Shown here piece after piece: positions 52,580 to 61,518 of a stretch of DNA of 64,000 nucleotides (within the stretch, counting starts at the first letter, position 1; every line of letters starts with the position of its first letter). The stretch comes from an uncultured Cryomorphaceae bacterium (lineage in GTDB: Bacteria > Bacteroidota > Bacteroidia > Flavobacteriales > Schleiferiaceae), in the NCBI GenBank assembly GCA_913009655.1, contig CAJVWI010000006.1, forward strand, positions 1 to 64,000, read 5' to 3'. A program made the translations under genes and the position numbers. Under the pieces are notes generated by a model that did no database searches, was not told the origin of the DNA, and saw only the letters and a program-made list of their open reading frames with translations.

Positions 52580-53416
52580 CTATAGTAAATTAAGAATATG
52601 TCTCACATAACTACTTAAGAAAAGTCTATACTTTTTACTGTTCTTAATTCTAATCCTAGTTTTAAAAATAGAGCCCGAAGCCGTGCCCATAATCTTTTTA
52701 AATAATGAATAATAATACATATAGGCAATATATACTCCAAACCGTGTGCCTTTTGGTAATTTCAAAATACCCTCATATCCATTTCTAAAATCTACGGCAA
52801 TATCTTTTTCAATCGATCTTTTTGCATCATCATTGAAGTCTGAAAAATTAATACTTGGAAAATAAGTTCGTCCTAAGAGATTATAATCAGCACTTATATC
52901 TCTTAAAAAGTTAATCTTTTGAAAGGCGGCCCCTAATTTCATGGCATATGGAGTTAAATCTTTATACTTGGATTCATCTCCATCAACAAATATCTTCAAG
53001 CACATTAACCCAACAACTTCCGCACTGCCAAGAATATATTTTTCGTAGTCTTCCTGCTCGTAATGTCTATCCTCTAAATCCATCTCCATTGAAGTTAGAA
53101 AGGTCTCAATCAAGGACTCATCAATTTTATATTGATTTACAGTCTGTTGAAAACTATGTAAAACAGGATTTACACTAATCCCCTCCTTAATTGAGAGACG
53201 TGTTTCTTTCCAAAACCGCTTTAACAACGTTTTCTTGTCAAAGCCATGAAAAGAGTCGACTATTTCATCTGCAAGCCTAACAAAACCATATATATTGTAA
53301 ATAGAAGCTCTATACTTTTTATCTAAACCAAGAATGCCCAAGGAAAACGAAGTGCTATAAGCCCTAGTTATTAGCCTTGATATTCCAAAAGATGTTTTAT
53401 GGTATAACTCAATCAT
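52580..53416 (-). CDS. crtB: Phytoene synthase
   Basis: A 278-residue squalene/phytoene synthase with the two Asp-rich motifs: VRLADEIVDSF (D50-x3-D54) and FLRDISADYNLLGRTYFP (D-x3-D). The N-terminus YSTSFSLGILGLDKKYRASI (ARTFSL-like) is typical. It condenses two geranylgeranyl diphosphates to phytoene. Next to crtI (5-base gap) and idi (1-base gap). No crtY, crtZ or crtW lies in this window, so the end pigment is not readable here. Confidence 0.94.
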   Translation of the reverse strand: MIELYHKTSFGISRLITRAYSTSFSLGILGLDKKYRASIYNIYGFVRLADEIVDSFHGFDKKTLLKRFWKETRLSIKEGISVNPVLHSFQQTVNQYKIDESLIETFLTSMEMDLEDRHYEQEDYEKYILGSAEVVGLMCLKIFVDGDESKYKDLTPYAMKLGAAFQKINFLRDISADYNLLGRTYFPSINFSDFNDDAKRSIEKDIAVDFRNGYEGILKLPKGTRFGVYIAYMYYYSLFKKIMGTASGSIFKTRIRIKNSKKYRLFLSSYVRHILNLL

Positions 53417-53421
53417 ACAAA

Positions 53422-54894
53422 TTACTTATCCTTCAAAGGAAAATCTTTTTCAATCTTATGAGCAACAACTTCACCGCTAATAATACACGGAGGAACACCT
53501 GGGCCAGGAACTGTTAGTTGACCCGTGAAATAAAAATTATCAAGTTTCCCTTTCAGACTGGGCTTAAAGATAGCGGTTTGATCGAGAGTGTTTGCTAATC
53601 CATATGCGTTACCCTTGAAGGAATTGTAATCTTTCACAAAATCACGATAAGCATAGTCTTTTTTCATCACTATATGATTTCTTATATCCATTCCGGTATG
53701 AGTTAACAAGCGCTCGGAAACTAAGTTAAAATAATGATCTAAAACTTCATTGGTATCCTCCATCCCTGGAGGTGTAGGAATTAATATAAAGAGACTTTCT
53801 TGCCCCTCAGGCGCTGCACCCTTATCGGTCTTAGAAGAAGCCGATACATAAAACAAAGGCTTCTCGGGCCAACGAAGGTCAGTGTAGAGGGCATCAGCGT
53901 GATCATCAAAAGAGGCATCAAAAAAAAGTGAATGATGTTCAATTCCAGGAATAGGTTTATCCAAACCAATGTAATATAAAATGCTAGAAGGAGCCATTTT
54001 TCGTTTCTCCCAATACTTTTTCGAGTATCGTCTATATTTTTGATCTAAAAGGTTCTGTTCAACATGGGCATAATCAGCAGAGGCTACAACAACATCACAT
54101 TCATGTGTTTGAGATTGTGTAATAACTCCAGAAACAGAATTGTGTTTATATTCAAAACCCTTAATCTCAGAATCAAAAATAAAATTCACTCCTTTTTCCT
54201 GAGCAAGTTTGTAAAAGCCCTCTACGACTGAAAACATTCCACCTTTTGGGTACCATGTCCCAAGAGACATATCAGCATAATTCATTAATGAATAAAGTGC
54301 GGGGGTATTACTAGGAGTCGCTCCAAGAAATAAAACAGGAAATTCCAATAGAGCTTGAAGTTGAGGGTTAGAAACTACCTTTTTAATACTCGATCGGATA
54401 TTAGTTAATAATTCCAATTGAAACAAGCCTTTTAAAATTCCCATGTCGGCAAATTCAAGAACAGAGAGAGATGGCTTTCGAACAAAATTATCAATACCAA
54501 CTTTATATTTAAATGAGGCATCTTTTAAAAACTTCCTTAATTTTATAGCAGAACCAGGTTCTAATCGTTCAAAGAGAGCCTCAATTCCGCTCATGTCGGA
54601 AGGCAAGTCCATCACTCCATCAGCAAAAAAAACGCTGTAAGATGGGTCTAATCTAAGAAGATCGTAATAGTCACTTGGGGTTTTTCCAAAATCCGAGAAA
54701 TATTTTTCAAAAACATCAGGCATCCAGTACCAGGAAGGACCCATGTCAAAAGTAAAACCTGAATCATTGAGCTGTCTTGCTCTACCCCCAGGACCAGAAT
54801 TTTTTTCAATTACATCCACTTGGTACCCTTTTGAGGCCAAATAAGTTGCTGTACTAAGACCAGAAAATCCTGCACCAATAACGACGGCTTTCAT
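53422..54894 (-). CDS. crtI: Phytoene desaturase
   Basis: A 490-residue FAD-dependent oxidoreductase with the N-terminal dinucleotide motif VIGAGFSGLSTATYLASKGY, the DVIEKNSGPGGRA block, and the CrtI C-terminal signature GQLTVPGPGVPPCIISGE. It desaturates phytoene stepwise (to lycopene in four-step forms). Downstream of the ECF sigma gene by 22 bases and upstream of crtB, it is the first structural gene of the carotenoid operon. Confidence 0.95.
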   Translation of the reverse strand: MKAVVIGAGFSGLSTATYLASKGYQVDVIEKNSGPGGRARQLNDSGFTFDMGPSWYWMPDVFEKYFSDFGKTPSDYYDLLRLDPSYSVFFADGVMDLPSDMSGIEALFERLEPGSAIKLRKFLKDASFKYKVGIDNFVRKPSLSVLEFADMGILKGLFQLELLTNIRSSIKKVVSNPQLQALLEFPVLFLGATPSNTPALYSLMNYADMSLGTWYPKGGMFSVVEGFYKLAQEKGVNFIFDSEIKGFEYKHNSVSGVITQSQTHECDVVVASADYAHVEQNLLDQKYRRYSKKYWEKRKMAPSSILYYIGLDKPIPGIEHHSLFFDASFDDHADALYTDLRWPEKPLFYVSASSKTDKGAAPEGQESLFILIPTPPGMEDTNEVLDHYFNLVSERLLTHTGMDIRNHIVMKKDYAYRDFVKDYNSFKGNAYGLANTLDQTAIFKPSLKGKLDNFYFTGQLTVPGPGVPPCIISGEVVAHKIEKDFPLKDK

Positions 54895-54916
54895 AAATGT
54901 TGTGAAATAAAATTAA

Positions 54917-55441
54917 CTAATGGGATTCCTTCAATCTCTGAACCATTTTTTTCCGGGCAAGGAAGATACGGCTTTTGACAGTCCCTAATGGAATGTTCAT
55001 CTTCTCTGCTATTTCGTCGTATTTGTAACCATTAAAATGCATCATGAAAGCCTCAAGATAGGATTTTTCAATGGTTTCTATATTTTCTAGAATGGTATTC
55101 AAGTTCAGTGAAGAGTCTGCCTCAGTTTCCGGATCAGAAGTAATTGAACCAAGTATGAATTGATTCTCGGTATCGTCTGTGTAGGTATTTTGGCTTCTCT
55201 TTTTTCTGTAATTATTGATGAAGGTGTTCCTTAAAATTGTGTAAAGCCAACCCCTCAGGTTAGTGCCTTCTTTAAATTTACTTTCGTTTTTTAAGGCTTT
55301 GAGAAATGTTTCTTGTATTAAATCCTCAGCATCTTCTGAATGATGCGTCAATTTCAGGGCCAATGACCTCAAGAAAGACTGGTGTTGATGAATTTGAAAA
55401 CCAAAAGTATCGGAGAGAAGCATAGTTTCTTTGTTTAACAT
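54917..55441 (-). CDS. ECF-type RNA polymerase sigma factor, probable carotenoid-operon regulator
   Basis: Region 2 (FLRSLALKLTHHSEDAEDLI, NLRGWLYTILRNTFINNYRK) and region 4 (YDEIAEKMNIPLGTVKSRIF) are those of a sigma-70 ECF factor. The longest frame has ATG at 55462, but that would lie upstream of the inferred -7 box (55450-55457), so I exclude it. ATG 55441 is used here; ATG 55423 (MLLSDTFGFQIHQ) is equally possible and leaves a better leader. No anti-sigma gene sits beside it. It heads the crtI-crtB-idi-queD-phr unit, downstream of the MerR/B12 regulator gene. Confidence 0.85.
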   Translation of the reverse strand: MLNKETMLLSDTFGFQIHQHQSFLRSLALKLTHHSEDAEDLIQETFLKALKNESKFKEGTNLRGWLYTILRNTFINNYRKKRSQNTYTDDTENQFILGSITSDPETEADSSLNLNTILENIETIEKSYLEAFMMHFNGYKYDEIAEKMNIPLGTVKSRIFLARKKMVQRLKESH

Positions 55442-55449
55442 ATTCCACG

Positions 55450-55491
55450 TAAAGGTAAACAAAATCCTATTTGAACAATGAATATGTTCAA
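55450..55491 (-). promoter_or_regulatory. Sigma/crt promoter with overlapping inverted-repeat operator
   Basis: On the minus strand, a TTG (55476-55478) and TACCTTTA (55450-55457, 7 of 8 matches to TAnnTTTG) are 18 bases apart. The -33 TTG lies within the perfect 7-7-7 inverted repeat TTGAACA-n7-TGTTCAA (55471-55491). A regulator bound to the repeat would cover the -33 element, as expected for repression by a CarH-type protein. Confidence 0.55.
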
Positions 55492-55534
55492 TTATTTTGG
55501 CTAAACATCAAACAGCTGAAGGTTAAATACCTGA

Positions 55535-56437
55535 TTAACAGATGATTTTCGATTGTAAATCTTTACTCAGCGAACGAACATCTTCTGATATATGGATTTG
55601 TGAAACATTAATGCGAGGTGCCCAATCATGAGTTCCAATCCCAGTTACAAATAAAGGTGTACCATCAAGCTCGTTTGATAGCTCACGCCAATAAAGATCT
55701 CTATTGTCATGATCCGGGCTTGTTGTCCAAATTGAAACAACTCCTTTCCATTTCTTCTTATCACGGAAAAGAGGTTTTATGAAGTCCAATGGAACTGACT
55801 GCCCCAGATATACTACTGCCTCTCCCTGCATTTTGAGGATAAAATGGATGTAGAGAAGACCTATCTCATGCATCTCTCTTTCGGGCAGGTAAACTATAAA
55901 CCCAGGATTACTTTTAGATGCTATTTTTGCTGGAAGCCTATCAAGAGCGGAATAAATTTTTTGTTTTATGAGATTACTTGAAAAATGTTCGTGAGCAACT
56001 CCTATAGCATCAGTTTGCCATAAAACGCCGAGCTGATATATAAATCCACCTACTAGTTTTGAAAACGTTTCTTTCTCCCCTATTTTTTTTATACTATCAT
56101 CTAAAATACCAGTAAATAAAGGCTCATCTAGATCTATTGTTGCTCTAATTAATCTTGAAATTTGAGAGGGGAAGTGACTTGCCGTCATAGCTAAGTCTTG
56201 AACACAGTCATTCATTGCTTCACCTGTGAGTTTGGCTACTTTGCTGATACGCCAACCTTTGTTCACTAACACCGATATGTTGAGCAATTTTTTTAAATCA
56301 TCATCAGAATATCGACGAATATTGGTTTTACTTCTCTTTGGAAGGATAATGGAATAACGCTGCTCCCAGATCCTTAAGGTGTGAGCCTTAATACCAGTTA
56401 AATGTTCCAGATCTTTGATACTGTAACTTGTTTTCAC
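55535..56437 (-). CDS. MerR-family regulator with B12-binding domain (CarH/LitR-like photoreceptor)
   Basis: A 300-residue protein with GTG start at 56437. Residues 4-75 form a MerR winged helix (YSIKDLEHLTGIKAHTLRIW, WEQRYSIILPKRSKTNIRRY). Then comes a four-helix bundle with Trp140 and Glu150-His151 in WQTDAIGVAHEH, the W-x9-EH signature that caps adenosylcobalamin in CarH. The cobalamin domain holds E188-x-H190-x-x-G193 (EREMHEIG), the His that ligates cobalt in the E/DxHxxG motif. Light breaks the Co-C bond and releases DNA. Located beside carotenoid and photolyase genes, so light-induced pigment control is expected. Confidence 0.88.
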   Translation of the reverse strand: MKTSYSIKDLEHLTGIKAHTLRIWEQRYSIILPKRSKTNIRRYSDDDLKKLLNISVLVNKGWRISKVAKLTGEAMNDCVQDLAMTASHFPSQISRLIRATIDLDEPLFTGILDDSIKKIGEKETFSKLVGGFIYQLGVLWQTDAIGVAHEHFSSNLIKQKIYSALDRLPAKIASKSNPGFIVYLPEREMHEIGLLYIHFILKMQGEAVVYLGQSVPLDFIKPLFRDKKKWKGVVSIWTTSPDHDNRDLYWRELSNELDGTPLFVTGIGTHDWAPRINVSQIHISEDVRSLSKDLQSKIIC

Positions 56438-56443
56438 AATTCA

Positions 56444-56455
56444 ATTAACGTTAAT
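56444..56455. promoter_or_regulatory. 12-bp palindrome before the MerR/B12 regulator gene
   Basis: ATTAACGTTAAT is a perfect 12-base palindrome that lies 6 bases before the GTG start of the regulator. It could be an autoregulatory operator. A TGTTCA half-site, as in the sigma promoter repeat, is found nearby at 56466-56471. Confidence 0.4.
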
Positions 56456-56463
56456 AATAAAAA

Positions 56464-56492
56464 TTTGTTCAGTCTCTAACGTGCTACATTTG
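56464..56492 (+). promoter_or_regulatory. Promoter of prfC (TTG-n17-TAnnTTTG)
   Basis: TTTG at 56464-56467 (TTG 56465-56467), a 17-base spacer, then TACATTTG at 56485-56492, a perfect Bacteroidota -7 box. The prfC ATG is at 56509, leaving a short leader. The -33 element includes the half-site TTGTTCA shared with the sigma/crt operator. Confidence 0.7.
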
Positions 56493-56508
56493 CATCCAAA
56501 TTTAATTT

Positions 56509-58092
56509 ATGGTGAAAATATTCGAAGAAATTCTACGTAGACGCACATTTGGAATAGTATCCCACCCGGATGCGGGAAAAACAACATTAACGGAAAAACT
56601 CCTTCTTTTTGGCGGTGCAATTCAAGAAGCTGGAGCTGTAAAGAGTAATAAAATAAAAAAAACTGCTACATCGGATTTTATGGAAATCGAGAAGCAAAGG
56701 GGTATTTCTGTAGCAACTTCTGTAATGGCGTTTGAATATTTGGACAGACACATTAATATTTTAGATACCCCTGGCCACCAAGATTTTGCTGAAGACACCT
56801 TCCGCACACTCACCGCTGTAGATTCAGCTATCGTAGTTGTGGATGTTGCCAAAGGTGTAGAAACTCAAACTGAAAAGCTTGTAAATGTTTGCAGGATGAG
56901 AAAGACTCCAATAATGGTATTCATTAATAAACTTGATAGAGAAGGACGAGATGGATTTGATTTATTAGATGAGATCGAAGCAAAATTGGGATTGAAGCTA
57001 TGTCCCTTGTCATGGCCAGTTGGAATGGGGGCAGAATTTCAGGGAGTATATAACATTTGGAACTCTAGCCTACTTCTTTATGAAGGCAGCAATAAACAAA
57101 AAATTGAAAAATCATTTTCCATAAATGACTTAGGTAGTTCAGATTTAGAAAATCGAATTGGAGAGAATGCAGCAAATACCCTTCGAGATGAAATCGAACT
57201 CATTAGAGGTGTATATCCAAAATTTGACAAAAAGGCATATCTAGAAGGTGATTTATGTCCTGTTTTCTTTGGTTCTGCTCTCAATAATTTTGGGGTAAAA
57301 GAACTTTTAGATTGCTTCGTTGAAATCGCCCCTTCCCCTCAACCCAAAATGTCTATTGAACGATTGGTCGATCCAACCGAAAATATATTTAGTGGATTTG
57401 TTTTTAAAATACATGCTAATATTGACCCGAATCACAGATCCAGAATTGCTTTTGTAAAAATTGTATCGGGGGAATTTCAAAGAAATAAAAACTATTTTCA
57501 TGTTCGAGAGAAAAGACAACTAAAATTCTCTAGCCCCTTGACATTTTTAGCTAGCAAAAGAGCTATTGTAGAATCTGCATTTCCAGGCGACATTATAGGA
57601 CTCCCAGACACAGGCAACTTCAGAATAGGTGATAGCCTTACCTCAGGGGAAGAACTTAATTTTAAAGGCATCCCTAGTTTCTCTCCTGAGCATTTTCGTT
57701 TCATCAATAATGCAGATCCTTTAAAATCAAAACAATTAAGCAAGGGGATTGACCAATTAATGGATGAAGGTGTTGCCCAACTTTTTACTCTTAAATCCAA
57801 TGGTAGAAAAATCATAGGAACCGTTGGAGCTCTTCAATATGAGGTTATTCAGTATAGATTAGAACATGAATATGGAGCCAAGTGCAGTTATGAGAATTAC
57901 AGCGCACATAAAGCGTTGTGGATTGAATCAAAGAATGAAAAACAACTTGAAGAATTTTTAAAATTCAAATCACGATATACAGCAGAAGATAAATTTGGTA
58001 GAATAGTCTTCTTTGCGGACTCTTCTTTTGGGCTACAAATGTCCATTGAAAAATTTGACAAACTTGTTTTTCACGAAAAATCTGAATATTAA
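56509..58092 (+). CDS. prfC: Peptide chain release factor 3
   Basis: A 527-residue translational GTPase. G1 SHPDAGKTTLTEKLL, switch II DTPGHQDFAED, G4 NKLDREGRD, and RF3-specific blocks such as KRQLKFSSPLTFLASKRAI and FSPEHFRFINNADPLKSKQL. It recycles RF1/RF2 from the ribosome. It faces the light-regulator gene (divergent). Convergent with fabI by 3 bases. No link to the neighbouring light genes beyond position. Confidence 0.96.
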   Translation: MVKIFEEILRRRTFGIVSHPDAGKTTLTEKLLLFGGAIQEAGAVKSNKIKKTATSDFMEIEKQRGISVATSVMAFEYLDRHINILDTPGHQDFAEDTFRTLTAVDSAIVVVDVAKGVETQTEKLVNVCRMRKTPIMVFINKLDREGRDGFDLLDEIEAKLGLKLCPLSWPVGMGAEFQGVYNIWNSSLLLYEGSNKQKIEKSFSINDLGSSDLENRIGENAANTLRDEIELIRGVYPKFDKKAYLEGDLCPVFFGSALNNFGVKELLDCFVEIAPSPQPKMSIERLVDPTENIFSGFVFKIHANIDPNHRSRIAFVKIVSGEFQRNKNYFHVREKRQLKFSSPLTFLASKRAIVESAFPGDIIGLPDTGNFRIGDSLTSGEELNFKGIPSFSPEHFRFINNADPLKSKQLSKGIDQLMDEGVAQLFTLKSNGRKIIGTVGALQYEVIQYRLEHEYGAKCSYENYSAHKALWIESKNEKQLEEFLKFKSRYTAEDKFGRIVFFADSSFGLQMSIEKFDKLVFHEKSEY

Positions 58093-58094
58093 AA

Positions 58095-58910
58095 TCACTC
58101 TCCATCCATAAATTGATCTAGAACATCTTGACTAACTCCAGTCATGCTAAACCCACCATCATGAAAAAGGTTTTGCATAGTTACCCGCCTAGTTAAATCG
58201 GAGAATAATGTAACGCAATAATTTGCACAATCCTCGGCGGTGGCATTACCTAGTGGGCTCATTTTTTCAGCAAAATTTAAAAACCCCATAAAACCTTTCA
58301 CACCACTACCTGCAGTGGTAATAGTTGGAGATTGAGATATTGTATTGACTCGAACATTTTTCTTTAAACCATAATGATAGCCGAAACTTCTTGCTATAGA
58401 CTCTAAATAAGATTTATTTTCAGCCATATCATTGTAGTCTGGAAATGTTCTTTGTGCAGCCATGTAAGTTAATCCCAAAACAGAACCCCATTCATTTATA
58501 GCATCCATTTTATAGGCGGTTTGAAGAAGTTTGTGAAAACTAACCGCAGAAACATCCCAACCTTTATTCAAGAAATCATAATTTAAGTCAGTGTAAGGCC
58601 TGTTCTTCCTGACATTAACAGACATTCCAATGCTGTGTAGAATAAAATCAACTTTTCCATTAAAATGATCTAAGGATTTCTCAAGTAAATTTTGAAGATC
58701 TTCTAAACTTGTAGCATCGGCACCTATTACCGGAGCATCAATCGCTTCTGCTAATGAATTGATTTCTCCGAGACGCATCGCCATTGGAGCATTAGTTAAA
58801 ACTATTTTAGCCCCTGCTGCATGGCAATGCTCTGCAACTTTCCAAGCAATAGACTCGCTATTGAGAGCTCCGAAAATTATTCCATTTTTCCCTTCTAATA
58901 AAGTCTTCAT
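58095..58910 (-). CDS. fabI: Enoyl-ACP reductase [NADH]
   Basis: A 271-residue short-chain dehydrogenase. Start KNGIIFGALNSESIAWKVAE carries the FabI dinucleotide motif; ILHSIGMSVNVRKNRPYTDL lines the substrate; and YNDMAENKSYLESIARSFGY holds the Tyr-x6-Lys catalytic pair, followed by RVNTISQSPTITTAGSGV. It makes the last reduction in each fatty acid elongation round, the target of triclosan. Next to recN (28-base gap) on the same strand. Confidence 0.95.
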   Translation of the reverse strand: MKTLLEGKNGIIFGALNSESIAWKVAEHCHAAGAKIVLTNAPMAMRLGEINSLAEAIDAPVIGADATSLEDLQNLLEKSLDHFNGKVDFILHSIGMSVNVRKNRPYTDLNYDFLNKGWDVSAVSFHKLLQTAYKMDAINEWGSVLGLTYMAAQRTFPDYNDMAENKSYLESIARSFGYHYGLKKNVRVNTISQSPTITTAGSGVKGFMGFLNFAEKMSPLGNATAEDCANYCVTLFSDLTRRVTMQNLFHDGGFSMTGVSQDVLDQFMDGE

Positions 58911-58938
58911 ATATTTTTTTTCTAGTTACAAATCTCGG

Positions 58939-60588
58939 TTAATTTTTCAAAAGAAACCTAGCTTGAGCCAATGCTGCTTCTGACATACTCTTTCCAGCCA
59001 AAAGTCTTGCTACCTCCTCTACTCGACTTTCACCCTCCAAGGAAATTAAACCGGTTCTTGAATTACCTCTATCTAAGTACTTATCGACCTTCCAATGATT
59101 ACTCCCTGCTGCTGCAACTTGAGGAAGGTGGGTAATAGCTATGACTTGAGAGTACTTTCCCATACTAGTGAACATTTCCGCCACTTTAGCCGCTGTACTT
59201 CCAGAGACACCGCTATCAATTTCATCAAAAAGTATAGTTTCGAGACCTTTACCTCGAACGAATAAACTCTTTAAAGCAAGCATTAGTCTATTTCTTTCAC
59301 CACCACTAGCCACTTTCTCAACATGTTGCATTTGTTGATCAGCATTTGCAGAAAATAATAGAGAATATTTAAAGGTTCCATATATCGCGGGATCGTCTAA
59401 AGGTTCACTAATGATTGAGAACAATGTTTTATCCATATTTAAATCACCCAAGGCCTCTTTAACTTTTCTTTCAATTTCTGAAAATAAATCTGATCTTTTT
59501 AAATGAAGTTCACTTCCTGCCTGAATCAATTTGGTCTTCATTGAGTCAATTCTCTCACTTAATTTTATTTTTAAAGAACTCTGAAGTTCATACAACTCAA
59601 GTTTTTCAGTCCATTGATCTCGCATTTTTAGTAATTCCCCGAGGGAGCCTGCTCGATGTTTTCTTAACAATTCTTCGATTAAGCTTAATCTCGCCTCAAC
59701 AGTGGATAATCTTTCTGGGTTTGATTCTATTCTCTCAGATAAGCTCTCTAATTCTTGCATAACTGACTGGAACAAATCTTGAACTGCTCCGGATTCTTCG
59801 CGCAAAGAATTAAAAAATTTAGATCTTTGCTTTAACCGTTCAAACATTGTGACCCATTGAGACAAATCATCATTTAACCCGGGATTATTATCTGTTTTTT
59901 GTCTGATTTCATTAATCATAACATTAATATCTTCAGAGCCAGACAATACATTTAACTCTTCACGCAACTCCTCTTCCTCATTTAGGTAAAAGTTTGCCGA
60001 ATGAACTTCATCCAAGACGTAGGAAGTATAACTTGCGTCAAAATTATTACCTAATTTTTCTTTAAGTTCAATTAAATCTGAATTCGATTTTTTAAATTCT
60101 TTCAGTGCTGAATTAAATGAATCACGAGAAGCTTCGAGACCACCATAGCTATCAAAGAAATCAGCGATAAATTTAGGATCCTTAAAAAATGTAGTATCCC
60201 TCTGGCTATGAATATTTATTAACTCCTCAGAAAGCCTTTTCAAATCTTCTAATTTTACAGGGCTATCATTAATAAAAGCTCTTGATTTTCCATTTTGAGA
60301 TATTTCTCTGCGAAGCGTGCTTTCTTCCATAAAATCCCAATCTTCTTGACTAAAACGATCCTTCCATTTTTTAGGGTCCAATTGAAATTGCGCCTCAACA
60401 ACACATTTTTTTCCATCAAGAGCTAACTTCTTTAAATCGACCCTGCCACCTAGAGCTAATTGCAACGCGCCTAACAATATTGATTTACCGGCACCTGTTT
60501 CACCAGTAACAACTGTCAATCCAGGCTTAATTGTCTGGTTTAGGCTTTCTATTAAGGCGAAATTTTGGATGTACAGACTACTTAGCAT
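58939..60588 (-). CDS. recN: DNA repair protein RecN
   Basis: A 549-residue SMC-like ATPase. Walker A VVTGETGAGKSILLGAL near the start, long coiled coils (about 150-370, with the charged helices around EELINIHSQRDTTFFKDPKF), and C-terminal signature VASGGERNRLMLALK plus Walker B TILFDEIDSGVSG, QVIAITHLPQVAAAG. It joins broken DNA ends for double-strand break repair. It follows the DUF4835 gene by 27 bases in a typical Bacteroidota gene order. Confidence 0.95.
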   Translation of the reverse strand: MLSSLYIQNFALIESLNQTIKPGLTVVTGETGAGKSILLGALQLALGGRVDLKKLALDGKKCVVEAQFQLDPKKWKDRFSQEDWDFMEESTLRREISQNGKSRAFINDSPVKLEDLKRLSEELINIHSQRDTTFFKDPKFIADFFDSYGGLEASRDSFNSALKEFKKSNSDLIELKEKLGNNFDASYTSYVLDEVHSANFYLNEEEELREELNVLSGSEDINVMINEIRQKTDNNPGLNDDLSQWVTMFERLKQRSKFFNSLREESGAVQDLFQSVMQELESLSERIESNPERLSTVEARLSLIEELLRKHRAGSLGELLKMRDQWTEKLELYELQSSLKIKLSERIDSMKTKLIQAGSELHLKRSDLFSEIERKVKEALGDLNMDKTLFSIISEPLDDPAIYGTFKYSLLFSANADQQMQHVEKVASGGERNRLMLALKSLFVRGKGLETILFDEIDSGVSGSTAAKVAEMFTSMGKYSQVIAITHLPQVAAAGSNHWKVDKYLDRGNSRTGLISLEGESRVEEVARLLAGKSMSEAALAQARFLLKN

Positions 60589-60615
60589 AATGGGTAAAAA
60601 TTACTTTAAAGTCAT

Positions 60616-61518
60616 TTAGCGACCCATATTTAAATAGTTATTTGAATTAGAGGGATCCATAGCCTGAAGGTCCTTTATTAATTCTTCAGACTGATAATTT
60701 GGACCACCACTGTAAACTTGGCGAATCTCATTGGATTTTGTATCAAAAAACCACTGTAACAAGAAACTATTAGGTTGCTTATCATGTATTAGTTTTAGTC
60801 GCTGTATGGTTGAGCGCATCAATTCTTTAGCAGCAATTTGCTGAGCTGGATCGAACAGCTTATCAACTCCCAGTCTATGATAATCGTACCAAATGGATAT
60901 AAAATCAGAATTAGCAGGGTTAATTATATCTTCAATTATCCAATGACGGTTAAGATTGTTTTTGAATCTATCCCATCCACCACCGGCTCCTGCTGATGCT
61001 GCATTGGCTGCAATAACTTGAGCTTGAGAAAAATAACTATTTTGTTTTGGACTAAAAGAGGAAGCGTCTAATCCTAACGCGACGTAACAATAGAAAGAAA
61101 CAATCGATGTCAGATTGCTTGAATACCTACCAATATTGAACTCTAAGACAGTATTTGATCTATAATTAAAAGTTAAGTCTGCATCTTGAATCAGAAGCGT
61201 AGGCGATTGATAGTCAGACATATATACTGGGCGTGCAAATTGGAGCTGCAAATTCCCAGACATGTTAGCAGAACTTGGATCATAATTAGTTATTGTAAAT
61301 ACCATAGAACCTCTTATTTTTTCAGTTTCTTCATAAGAAATTTGGGTCCATGCCTGCTGATTAATGAAATTTCTTAAAGCCGTCTCTAAGTCACTAAATA
61401 TTTGTCGATCATTAGTTTGTACACTAGGAGCTTGAACCTTAACGTCAACCATAAATTCCTGAGCAACCAGGTTGCCGAGAAAAAAAATCGTAAGAAATAA
61501 TGAATATAAAATTTTCAT
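60616..61518 (-). CDS. DUF4835 family exported protein
   Basis: I use ATG 61518 (MKILYSLFLTIFFLGNLVAQ, a signal peptide), since it gives a 4-base ATGA overlap with the coaBC end; the in-frame ATG at 61542 would add 8 residues. The chain follows DUF4835: QEFMVDVKVQAPSVQTNDRQ, IFSDLETALRNFINQQAWTQ, the NMSGNLQLQFARPVY region, and VALGLDASSFSPKQ. The family is Bacteroidota-specific and sits between coaBC and recN. Its role, probably in the cell envelope, is unknown. Confidence 0.9.
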   Translation of the reverse strand: MKILYSLFLTIFFLGNLVAQEFMVDVKVQAPSVQTNDRQIFSDLETALRNFINQQAWTQISYEETEKIRGSMVFTITNYDPSSANMSGNLQLQFARPVYMSDYQSPTLLIQDADLTFNYRSNTVLEFNIGRYSSNLTSIVSFYCYVALGLDASSFSPKQNSYFSQAQVIAANAASAGAGGGWDRFKNNLNRHWIIEDIINPANSDFISIWYDYHRLGVDKLFDPAQQIAAKELMRSTIQRLKLIHDKQPNSFLLQWFFDTKSNEIRQVYSGGPNYQSEELIKDLQAMDPSNSNNYLNMGR

